Source: Deltaproteobacteria bacterium RBG_13_61_14 (GTDB taxonomy: Bacteria > RBG-13-61-14). From it: DNA of 19,345 nucleotides. Shown piece after piece: positions 12,731 through 19,321 of the stretch (position 1 is the stretch's first letter; each line of letters opens with the position of its first letter). The notes below the pieces were generated by a model. The model had not been told where the DNA came from. It saw nothing but the letters and a program-made list of their open reading frames with translations, and searched no databases. The stretch lies in NCBI GenBank assembly GCA_001797815.1, contig MGQK01000007.1:1-19345 (forward strand). Reading direction: 5' to 3'. Position numbers and translations under genes: made by a program.

Positions 12731-13780
12731 ATGAGCGATAAAGACCGGATTCGCCTGACCCACAAGTGCAAAGCCTCGGGTTGAGCCGCCAAATGGGGTC
12801 CGGGTGACCTCCAGCGGCTCTTGTCCGAACTGCCTTTGCAAACAGATCCGCGCTTGCTCGCCGGGTTCGAGCACGCGGAAGACGCCGGGGTGTTCCTGAT
12901 CGCGCCCGACCGGGCGCTGGTGCAGACGGTGGACTTTTTCACGCCCATTGCCGACGACCCTTACGCGTTCGGCGCGATCGCCGCGGCCAACGCGCTCTCC
13001 GACGTTTACGCCATGGGCGGCAAGCCCCTGACCGCGCTCAACATCGTCTGCTTCCCCTCCGGCCCGGAGAACCTCGGCATCCTCAAAGCCATCCTCCGGG
13101 GCGGGGCGGACAAGGTGCACGAAGCCGGCGCGCTCCTGCTCGGCGGCCATTCGGTGGTGGACGACGAGATCAAGTTCGGGTTGAGCGTGACCGGCGAGGT
13201 CCGGCCGGAGGACTTGAAGACCAACGACGCGGCCAGGCCGGGAGACGTGATCTATCTCACTAAACCCCTGGGCACCGGGCTTTACGCCACCGCGCTCAAG
13301 CGCGAGGCCGTGAGCGAAGCCGAGTTTGCCCCGGCCGCGGAGATGATGATGCGGTTGAACCGGGAGGCGGCCGAGGCTATGGTCGCGGCTGTAGCCCACG
13401 CCGCCACCGACGTCACCGGTTTCGGGCTTTTGGGCCATGCCCTGGAGATGGCCCAGGCCAGTCAGGTGGGTATGGTTTTTCAGGCAGAAAAAATTCCGTT
13501 GCTGCCCCGCGCGCTCGAGCTGGCCGAAAAGGGCATGATTGCCGGCGGGCTTATGCGCAACCGCGAGCACTTCCAGGGCCGAGTGGAGTTCAGCCCGGCT
13601 GTCTCCGAGCCGATGCGGATCGTGCTCTGGGACCCGCAGACCTCGGGCGGGCTTCTGATCGCGGTCCCGGCCGCGAACGCGCCGCGCCTGGAAGACGAGC
13701 TCTCGAAACGCGGCGTGGCTGCCATCGCCCGCATCGGCGAAGCGGTCGCCGAGCATCCCGGCCGCGCCAGGGTCCTCTGA
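12731..13780 (+). CDS. selD: Selenide, water dikinase SelD, itself a selenoprotein (in-frame UGA = Sec18)
   Basis: 349 residues with UGA (12782-12784) read as selenocysteine. SelD makes selenophosphate from selenide and ATP. From the ATG at 12731 the protein reads LTHKCKASGU then AAKWGPGDL. Sec18 takes the place of the catalytic Cys17 of E. coli SelD, and Lys21 of the essential lysine. Beyond the UGA the family signatures run to the stop: LIAPDRALVQTVDFFTPI, DDPYAFGAIAAANALSDVYA, LLGGHSVVDDEIKFGLSV, ATDVTGFGLLGHALEM and LWDPQTSGGLLIAV. A conventional reading would start at 12821 or later and lose the active site. An in-frame TAA at 12719 excludes an earlier start. No ribosome site precedes the ATG. 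selA follows after 4 bp. SelD thus depends on the SelA/SelB/tRNA-Sec machinery encoded next to it. Confidence 0.95.
12783..12820 (+). promoter_or_regulatory. Bacterial SECIS element in selD
   Basis: GAGCCGC (12783-12789, starting on the last two bases of the UGA) pairs perfectly with GCGGCTC (12814-12820). An inner helix GGGGTC (12795-12800)/GACCTC (12806-12811, one G-U pair) closes a 5-nt CGGGT loop. The apical loop begins 17 nt after the UGA, the distance range expected for SelB-bound bacterial SECIS hairpins inside coding sequence. Together with Sec18 it explains readthrough. Confidence 0.85.
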
Positions 13781-13784
13781 ACCG

Positions 13785-15209
13785 ATGAAGAAGGAAAAAG
13801 ACGCCCCGCTCTTGCGCGCGCTGCCGGCGGTGGACCAGGTGCTCAAGCTCCCGCCGATCGAGGCCCTGCTTGTGGACTATGACCGCGGCCTGATCAAGGA
13901 GCTGGTGCGCGAGACTATCGCCGACTCGCGCGAGAAGATCAAAAAGGGCGCCGACTTCCCGCTGGGTCCGGACGGCAAAATCTCTTCCGATTGGCTCTTC
14001 GGACAAATTTCCGCCCGGATGGATCAACTCCTGCGGCCTTCGCTCAAGCGCCTGGTCAACGCTACCGGCGTGGTGCTCCACACCAACCTCGGCCGCGCGC
14101 CCCTCAGCCGCGCCGCGGCTTTAGCCGTCGCCGATTCTGCTTCCGGCTACCTTAACCTCGAATTTGACCTGGCCGCGGGCGAGCGCGGCTCGCGCCACGT
14201 CCACCTCGACCGCCTGCTCCGGGCCGTGACCGGCGCCGAGGCCGGCCTGGTGGTCAACAACAACGCCGCCGCGGTCCTGCTCTGCCTCAATACTCTGGCT
14301 GCGGACCAGGAAGTGATTGTCTCCCGGGGCGAGCTGGTGGAGATCGGCGGCGCCTTCCGCATCCCGGACATCATCCGCCGGGGCTTCGCGCGCCTCAAGG
14401 AAGTCGGCGCCACCAACCGCACCCGGCTCGCGGATTACCGCCAGGCTATCAGCAAAGAGACCGCGCTCCTGCTCAAGGTCCACGCCAGCAACTACAAGCT
14501 GATCGGCTTCACCGAGTCGGTGAGCCTCGCCGACCTCGCGGAGCTCGGCAAGAAGCGCGGCATCCCGGTCATGGAAGACCTGGGCAGCGGCCTGCTCTAC
14601 GACCTGAGCGGAGCGGGCCTGCCGGAACCCATCGTGCGAAAAAGTATTGCGGCCGGGGCGGACCTGGTCTGCTTCAGCGGCGACAAGCTCCTGGGCGGGC
14701 CCCAGGCCGGGATCATCGCCGGCCGGCGCGACCTGATCCAGCGCATCCAGAAGAATCCGCTGACGCGGGCGCTCCGTCCGGGCAAGCTCACTTTACTTGC
14801 CTTGCAGGCCGTGCTTGGCCAGTATCTTAAGCCGCGGACGCTGCCGCAAAACCTGCCGGTGCTCGGGATGATCCTGCGGCCGGCGGACGAAGTGAAAAGA
14901 GCCGCAGCCTCGCTCTGCCGAAGGATCCACAAACTCTGGCCCGAGGCCCGGGCCCAGGTCCTGCCCGACCAGGCCTATGCCGGCGCCGGCGCGCTCCCCG
15001 AAGAGGCGATCCCCACCTTTGTGGTGGCGCTCAAACCAAAAGGCATTTCCGCCGGCCGGCTCGCGGCCGCCTTTCGCGCCGCTCCGGTGCCGGTGGTGGG
15101 CCGGATCAAGCAAGGCGTCTTCTGCCTCGATTGCCGGACGCTCCTGCCCGGCGACGACCGCCTGATCCTGGAGGCGGTGACCACCATCGCGGCTTCGCCT
15201 CCGAGGTAG
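13785..15209 (+). CDS. selA: L-seryl-tRNA(Sec) selenium transferase SelA
   Basis: 474 residues (E. coli 463). A homodecameric PLP enzyme that converts Ser-tRNA(Sec) to Sec-tRNA(Sec) using selenophosphate. Visible signatures: an N-terminal tRNA-binding domain beginning LPAVDQVLKLPPIEALL; RLVNATGVVLHTNLGRAPLS; NNNAAAVLLCLNTL; SRGELVEIGGAFRIPDI; EVGATNRTRLADY; EDLGSGLLYDLS; and DLVCFSGDKLLGGPQAGII, in which Lys301 is the PLP Schiff-base lysine. The ATG is 4 bp after the selD stop and selB begins 3 bp after its own stop, so selDAB is one transcript. No anomalies. Confidence 0.97.
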   Translation: MKKEKDAPLLRALPAVDQVLKLPPIEALLVDYDRGLIKELVRETIADSREKIKKGADFPLGPDGKISSDWLFGQISARMDQLLRPSLKRLVNATGVVLHTNLGRAPLSRAAALAVADSASGYLNLEFDLAAGERGSRHVHLDRLLRAVTGAEAGLVVNNNAAAVLLCLNTLAADQEVIVSRGELVEIGGAFRIPDIIRRGFARLKEVGATNRTRLADYRQAISKETALLLKVHASNYKLIGFTESVSLADLAELGKKRGIPVMEDLGSGLLYDLSGAGLPEPIVRKSIAAGADLVCFSGDKLLGGPQAGIIAGRRDLIQRIQKNPLTRALRPGKLTLLALQAVLGQYLKPRTLPQNLPVLGMILRPADEVKRAAASLCRRIHKLWPEARAQVLPDQAYAGAGALPEEAIPTFVVALKPKGISAGRLAAAFRAAPVPVVGRIKQGVFCLDCRTLLPGDDRLILEAVTTIAASPPR

Positions 15210-15212
15210 CGT

Positions 15213-17150
15213 GTGGCGGAAACTCCCCACCTGGTCATCGGCACTGCCGGCCACGTGGACCACGGCAAGACCACGTTGGTCAAGGCCCTCACCGGCGTGG
15301 ACCTGGACACCCTGCCCGAGGAAAAAGCCCGCGGTCTCACCATCAACTTGGGCTTCACCCACTTCGACACGAGCTCGGGGCTCCGCATCGGAGTGGTGGA
15401 CGTGCCCGGCCACCACCGCTTCATCAAGACCATGCTCGCCGGCGCCCACGGCCTCGACTTCGTGCTCTTCCTGGTCGCCTGCGACGACTCGGTCATGCCC
15501 CAGACCCGCGAGCATCTGGCCATCTTGCGGCTCCTCGGCCTCGAGCGCGGCATCATCGTGCTCACCAAGAAAGACCTCGCCGACGCCGAGACCCTCGAGC
15601 TGGTCCAGGCCGAGGTGGACGAGCTTACCCAGGGCACCTTCCTGGAAAAAGCGCCGCGCATCGCAGTCTCGGCCCAGACCGGCGAGGGCCTGCCCGAATT
15701 GATCGCGGCCATTGACCGCATGGCGGGGGAGTGCTCGGCGCGCAAGGCCGAGGGACCTTTCCGCCTCTTCCTCGACCGCGTCTTCACCGTCGCCGGCGCC
15801 GGAACGGTGGTGACCGGCACCGTGCTCTCGGGCAAGGTCGCCGCGGGCGACGAGCTTGAGCTTTTGCCCGCGGGCGCGCCGGTCACGGTGCGGCAGATCG
15901 AGGTGCACGGCTCTCCGGCGAAAGCGGCGGAGGCCGGCCAGCGGACCGCGCTCAACCTGCGGAGCAAGGACAAGACCGAGCCCGAGCGGGGGGAGCTTTT
16001 GGCCACGCCCGGCACGGTCCGACCCACCTACATGGTGGACGCGCGCTTGGAGGTGCTGGCGGATCTGCCCGGCCCAATCGCCCACTGGACCCGCGTCCGC
16101 TTTTACCTGGGGACCTCGGAGGCCTTCGGCCGGCTGGTCCTGCTCGATTGCGACGAGATCCATCCCGGCCACTCCGCTTACGTGCAGCTCCGCCTGGAAA
16201 GCCCGGTGCCGGCGGTGAACAACGACCGCTTCATCGCGCGCCGCTTCTCGGCCGACCGCACCATCGGCGGCGGCGCCATCCTCGACGCCCACCCGGTCAA
16301 GCACAAGCGCCACCGCGAGCTGATGATCGGGGACCTCAAGGTGCGCGAGCAAGGGTATCTGGCCGAGGTGGTGGAGCTGGAGGCGAAAAAGGCCGGCTAC
16401 TTTTTGGAGCAGGCCCGGCTGAGCGCGGACCTGGGCGTCACTCCCGGCCAGGCGGCCTTGGCCGCGGACGAGCTTCTCGCCCAGGGCAAACTCCTTGGCT
16501 TCCCTCTCAAGCACGAGACCCACCTCATCCACGCCGAGGCCTTCGAGCGCTTCTCCCGCCGGCTGGCTGAAATTTTGGCCGAGCACCACCAGGCTTTGCC
16601 CCAGCTCGCCCGCGGCCTTTCGGCCCAGGAGCTACGCCAGCGGCTTTCCGCCCGGCTCCAGATCCCGCTGCCGGCAGAGCTGTTCGAGGCGGCGAAGGAA
16701 AAGCTCGTGGCCCAGGGCCGGCTGAAACTGGTGGAAGCGACGATTGCCTTGGCCGAGCACCGGGTAGAGCTCTCGGGGGCGGACGAGCAGGCTCTGGCCC
16801 GCATCCGCCGCGCCTATGACGAGCATCCGCTGGACCCGCCCGCAACCGAAGAGGTGATCGCCGGCTCGGGACTGCCCAAGGAAGTGGCGCAGGATTACCT
16901 CGGCCGGCTCGCGGCCGCCGGCGCGCTGGTCCGCGTCTCCCGCGAGTTTTTTTTCCCGGCGGCCGGCCTTGCCAAAGCCCGGGCCGATCTGGTAAAGTAT
17001 CTGGAGGAACACGGCAGCATCACGGTCAGCGCCTTCCGCGAGCTGATCGGCACCTCCCGAAAATTCGCCCTCCCCCTCCTCGCCCACTTCGACGAGCAAG
17101 GCCTCACCGTCCGCGACGGCGACCTCCGAAGGCTCCGTAAAAAAAGTTGA
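15213..17150 (+). CDS. selB: Selenocysteine-specific elongation factor SelB
   Basis: 645 residues (E. coli 614). SelB carries Sec-tRNA(Sec) to ribosomes paused at UGA next to a SECIS hairpin. The G-domain has GTAGHVDHGKTTL (G1, Lys19), the switch region KARGLTINLGF, DVPGHHRFIKTM (G3) and TKKD (G4). EF-Tu-like beta-barrel domains 2 and 3 follow (FRLFLDRVFTVAGAGTVVTG; PVPAVNNDRFIARRFS). The C-terminal ~270 residues are the winged-helix repeats that bind SECIS RNA; the last reads VKYLEEHGSITVSAFRELIG and RKFALPLLAHFDEQGLTVR. The start is GTG at 15213 with CGAGG upstream, overlapping the end of selA translation signals. No terminator is seen directly after the stop. Confidence 0.97.
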   Translation: MAETPHLVIGTAGHVDHGKTTLVKALTGVDLDTLPEEKARGLTINLGFTHFDTSSGLRIGVVDVPGHHRFIKTMLAGAHGLDFVLFLVACDDSVMPQTREHLAILRLLGLERGIIVLTKKDLADAETLELVQAEVDELTQGTFLEKAPRIAVSAQTGEGLPELIAAIDRMAGECSARKAEGPFRLFLDRVFTVAGAGTVVTGTVLSGKVAAGDELELLPAGAPVTVRQIEVHGSPAKAAEAGQRTALNLRSKDKTEPERGELLATPGTVRPTYMVDARLEVLADLPGPIAHWTRVRFYLGTSEAFGRLVLLDCDEIHPGHSAYVQLRLESPVPAVNNDRFIARRFSADRTIGGGAILDAHPVKHKRHRELMIGDLKVREQGYLAEVVELEAKKAGYFLEQARLSADLGVTPGQAALAADELLAQGKLLGFPLKHETHLIHAEAFERFSRRLAEILAEHHQALPQLARGLSAQELRQRLSARLQIPLPAELFEAAKEKLVAQGRLKLVEATIALAEHRVELSGADEQALARIRRAYDEHPLDPPATEEVIAGSGLPKEVAQDYLGRLAAAGALVRVSREFFFPAAGLAKARADLVKYLEEHGSITVSAFRELIGTSRKFALPLLAHFDEQGLTVRDGDLRRLRKKS

Positions 17151-17225
17151 CGGGGGCTTGTATGTTTTAAAGAATTTTGTTATGCTCATGGATGAGAAAT
17201 ATGGTGAAAATGTCGAAATATTTGG

Positions 17226-17242
17226 TCTGGAAAAATGCTTGG
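17226..17242 (+). repeat. Left copy of a 17-nt direct repeat flanking the AAA+ ATPase gene
   Basis: TCTGGAAAAATGCTTGG. It differs at one position from the copy at 18762-18778, and the two bracket the AT-richer ATPase gene. The surrounding bases of the two copies do not match. It may be a target duplication, an att-like remnant, or chance similarity. Confidence 0.4.
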
Positions 17243-17282
17243 CTGTCCACATTTTACTATTCGTAGATTGGAATTGCACTAC

Positions 17283-17311
17283 TTGAGCTAAGCCTGCTTG
17301 GAGACCATAAT
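17283..17311 (+). promoter_or_regulatory. Probable promoter of the AAA+ ATPase gene
   Basis: TTGAGC (17283-17288), a 17-nt spacer and CATAAT (17306-17311). The predicted start near 17318 gives a ~22-nt leader containing AAGGAA (17325-17330), 9 nt before the ATG at 17340. The gene thus appears to be transcribed independently of selDAB. The rest of 17151-17282 is AT-rich and shows no gene. Confidence 0.5.
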
Positions 17312-17339
17312 GGCATAAGCAAAAAAGGAAACAAAAGCA

Positions 17340-18629
17340 ATGACAAAGCAAATGAAACCGAGTGAAGTGTTTGTGCCGGGAAAATTTCCGATTGAAGAAC
17401 ATAACATTTATACAGATAGAGGGGCTCCACAGGAGAGCTTCCAGACTGCTTTAAAAAGATCCTTCGTTCCTCTCGTATTTGGTTCCTACGGCGTGGGTAA
17501 AAGTAGTCTTTCTCGATACTGCACTAAGGGGGCGGAGAAAAACAAAAAACTTGTATACATAGAAAGCGTACATGGTAAGTCACTTGCTGATATTCTAACC
17601 CGACTGCTCGAGATTCTGGGATATGAGGTGACCGTTGAAAGACAGATACAAACCATATGTGAATCTGGTGCAGAGACAGGCTTCGAGCTACAGGGCGGAA
17701 TACTGGGATATCTTAAAGCAAAGATCGGCGGGAAACTTTCTCGTAAACGAAAAAAGCTTCTTGGAACCAAAAGGGAAGTTCTGGTTAAGTCGCCGACGGA
17801 TAGCAGAATCTTAGATCTATGTGAGGATGCCGGACTCATGCTATTAATAGATGAAATGCATCGCGCATCCGATATCCTACGCCGTGATTTATCGGCATTT
17901 TTAAAGGCTTATGCTAATCGCAACCATAAGAAATTCAAGATTGGCATTATAGGAACAGAAACTGACGCTAGCAAAATTGTGATTAGAGACCCCGGGGTTG
18001 ACCGTCTTCTTCAAGAAGTGCACGTTCTTCCAATAACTGAATCGGAATCACGTAGAATTGTCTTTGAGGGTATGAAAAGGCTCGACATCAAAGTGCCTGA
18101 AGAAATAGGTATACGTATTATTAGGGCCAGCGTCGGTTCTCCATTTGTGGCGCAATATATTTGCCTCGAAATGGCTGAAAAATGCCGTGAGAGAGGTCTA
18201 GATACTTTAACATCTGAACTTCTAAACGAGGCACTAAGAACTTATGCTTCATCTAAGGCGCAACGAATGATACATCAGTATCGTCTAGCGATTGAGACAA
18301 CAGGGGAAAAGAGATATCGACAAAAAATACTACATGCTATGGCCCTCTGTGATGACGATTACGTGACGATGGAGCAGTTGGTAGCACTTGTATCAAAGCA
18401 AATGGGGGAGGTAGTGCCAAGCACTGCGCTATCTGGACCTTTGCGCCAATTGAAGAATGAGGAATATGGCTTGATACTTACAGATGTATCTGGACCAAGT
18501 GCTGGCTCAAGAGCTTTTAACTACTCTGCGTTCACCGATCCAGCTATGAAATCCATCATACGGATGATTGAGGAGTTTGGCACTCCAGATATTGGGAGTG
18601 AAAATGGGGGAAAAGCTTCCAGTTCTTGA
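17340..18629 (+). CDS. Orc1/Cdc6-like AAA+ ATPase with C-terminal winged helix, horizontally acquired
   Basis: 429 residues. Walker A is FGSYGVGKSS (Gly48-Ser55, Lys54); Walker B is LMLLIDEMHRA (Asp171, Glu172); a sensor-1-like strand reads FKIGIIGTETD. A basic patch (GKLSRKRKKLLGTKRE) lies between the Walker motifs. The C-terminal ~100 residues (ILHAMALCDDDYVTMEQL through SAFTDPAMKSIIRMIEE) look like a winged-helix DNA-binding domain. This is the Orc1/Cdc6 layout, also seen in single-gene mobile or defence ATPases; no transposase, nuclease or integrase accompanies it. Its DNA is visibly AT-richer than its neighbours, with many ATA, AGA and TTA codons, and it splits selB from selC. The function is unknown; ATP-dependent DNA or protein remodelling is inferred from the fold. 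Confidence 0.85.
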   Translation: MTKQMKPSEVFVPGKFPIEEHNIYTDRGAPQESFQTALKRSFVPLVFGSYGVGKSSLSRYCTKGAEKNKKLVYIESVHGKSLADILTRLLEILGYEVTVERQIQTICESGAETGFELQGGILGYLKAKIGGKLSRKRKKLLGTKREVLVKSPTDSRILDLCEDAGLMLLIDEMHRASDILRRDLSAFLKAYANRNHKKFKIGIIGTETDASKIVIRDPGVDRLLQEVHVLPITESESRRIVFEGMKRLDIKVPEEIGIRIIRASVGSPFVAQYICLEMAEKCRERGLDTLTSELLNEALRTYASSKAQRMIHQYRLAIETTGEKRYRQKILHAMALCDDDYVTMEQLVALVSKQMGEVVPSTALSGPLRQLKNEEYGLILTDVSGPSAGSRAFNYSAFTDPAMKSIIRMIEEFGTPDIGSENGGKASSS

Positions 18630-18639
18630 CCTTTGACGA

Positions 18640-18720
18640 TAGAAAAGTGGACAGTGCACATGTGAATAGTGCATAGAAAACTGACAAAAGAAGTAGGAAG
18701 TAGTCAGGGAGAATCTGCGG
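18640..18720. repeat. Degenerate heptamer-periodic sequence
   Basis: Between the ATPase stop and the selC promoter the sequence falls into 7-nt steps: AGTGGAC, AGTGCAC, ATGTGAA, TAGTGCA, then AAGAAGT and AGGAAGT. It looks like a decayed short tandem heptamer array. No gene is seen here. Confidence 0.35.
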
Positions 18721-18744
18721 GCAAGGCAGCCTTGGCGCTAGCGC

Positions 18745-18772
18745 TTGCAAGACCGGTCCGCTCTGGTAAAAT
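18745..18772 (+). promoter_or_regulatory. Probable selC promoter (extended -10)
   Basis: TTGCAA (18745-18750), a 16-nt spacer and TAAAAT (18767-18772), the latter preceded by TGG as an extended -10. It lies ~80 nt upstream of the tRNA-Sec 5' end, and its -10 lies within the right copy of the 17-nt direct repeat. Confidence 0.5.
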
Positions 18773-18778
18773 GCTTGG
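18762..18778 (+). repeat. Right copy of the 17-nt direct repeat flanking the ATPase gene
   Basis: TCTGGTAAAATGCTTGG, matching 17226-17242 at 16 of 17 positions. It overlaps the predicted selC -10 element. Confidence 0.4.
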
Positions 18779-18791
18779 AGTTGACGGAAAA

Positions 18792-18849
18792 CGGTTGGCG
18801 GTTTTTTTCCTTCCTCAAACCAGGAACCAGGAACCGTCAACCGTGAACC
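18792..18849 (+). repeat. Heptamer repeats forming a hairpin in the selC leader
   Basis: From 18820 four heptamers follow in tandem: CCAGGAA, CCAGGAA, CCGTCAA, CCGTGAA, then CC. An inverted counterpart lies upstream: CGGTTGGCGGTT (18792-18803) pairs with AACCGTCAACCG (18832-18843) with one mismatch, and GTTGACGG (18780-18787) is an alternative partner for CCGTCAAC (18834-18841). The leader RNA ahead of tRNA-Sec could therefore fold into a long hairpin. Confidence 0.55.
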
Positions 18850-18853
18850 AAGA

Positions 18854-18946
18854 GGAAAGGATCGGGACTGGTGTCCCTGCCGGGCTTCAAACCCGGAGGC
18901 GGGCCGATAAAACGGTCCGTGGCAGGTTCGATTCCTGCCCTTTCCG
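18854..18946 (+). tRNA. selC: tRNA-Sec (anticodon UCA)
   Basis: Acceptor GGAAAGG (18854-18860)/CCTTTCC (18939-18945). D-arm GGGAC-TGGT-GTCCC (18864-18877). Anticodon arm CCGGG-CTTCAAA-CCCGG (18880-18896) with UCA at 18887-18889. Long variable arm with a 7-bp stem CGGGCCG/CGGTCCG (18900-18919) and loop ATAAAA. T-arm GCAGG-TTCGATT-CCTGC (18922-18938). Discriminator G at 18946. Anticodon UCA, a long variable arm and a 4-nt D-loop identify tRNA-Sec. The 3' CCA is not encoded (CCG follows). The acceptor is 7 bp rather than the usual bacterial 8, and the sixth D-stem pair is a C-U mismatch. Location ~1.7 kb after selB fits a sel locus. Confidence 0.95.
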
Positions 18947-18958
18947 CCGGCTTTTTCC

Positions 18959-18985
18959 GGCGCCTGGTCTCAGGCGCCTTTTATT
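18959..18985 (+). terminator. Intrinsic terminator of selC
   Basis: GGCGCCTG (18959-18966), loop GTCT, CAGGCGCC (18971-18978): a perfect 8-bp GC-rich stem followed by TTTTATT. It lies 12 nt past the tRNA discriminator base and ends the selC transcript. Confidence 0.9.
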
Positions 18986-19012
18986 CCGAATCGTGCAGTT
19001 GGAAAAAAGATT

Positions 19013-19161
19013 TTTAACCACCAAGGCACAAAGACACCAAGAATAAACGGGTTGAGGCCACTAATTACGGGCGCGAGGGGTCAACTTGGATTGCGAAAAA
19101 ATTTCAGCCGAATTGCCAAGAAATCATTCTGACTTAGAGCCTTTGTGTCTTGGTGGTTAAA
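19013..19161. mobile_element. 149-bp MITE-like element with 21-bp inverted ends
   Basis: The left end (19013-19033, beginning TTTAACCACCAAGGCAC) and the right end (19141-19161, ending CTTGGTGGTTAAA) are inverted copies over 21 bp with one mismatch, around 107 bp of non-coding sequence. The ends contain heptamer-like steps (CCACCAA, GGCACAA, AGACACC). No transposase is encoded, so it would be non-autonomous. No clear target-site duplication was identified. Confidence 0.55.
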
Positions 19162-19321
19162 TCCTAATTGCATTTTTCGGGTTTATATTTATCCGCCGCT
19201 CTCTCCTCCCCAAACTGCAACATTCGCACATATATTACAGCATGGGGGTCGCATTAGTCCCTTACGGCTGAAATTGTAGCCAAAGTGGTCATGATTTTAT
19301 GCCGGAATGAAAGAAGAGGTT

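Noticed and set aside
12821-13780. Shorter SelD starting after the UGA
   Set aside because: It would lose the glycine-rich and catalytic N-terminus. The 90 bases upstream encode a perfect SelD start with Sec, and a SECIS hairpin is present.
18669-19046. 125-residue open frame across selC
   Set aside because: It runs through the tRNA, its terminator and repeats and resembles no protein.
19100-19275. Inverted pair AATTTCAGCCG (19100-19110) and CGGCTGAAATT (19265-19275)
   Set aside because: An 11-nt match is expected many times by chance in a window of this size, and nothing else supports an element boundary.
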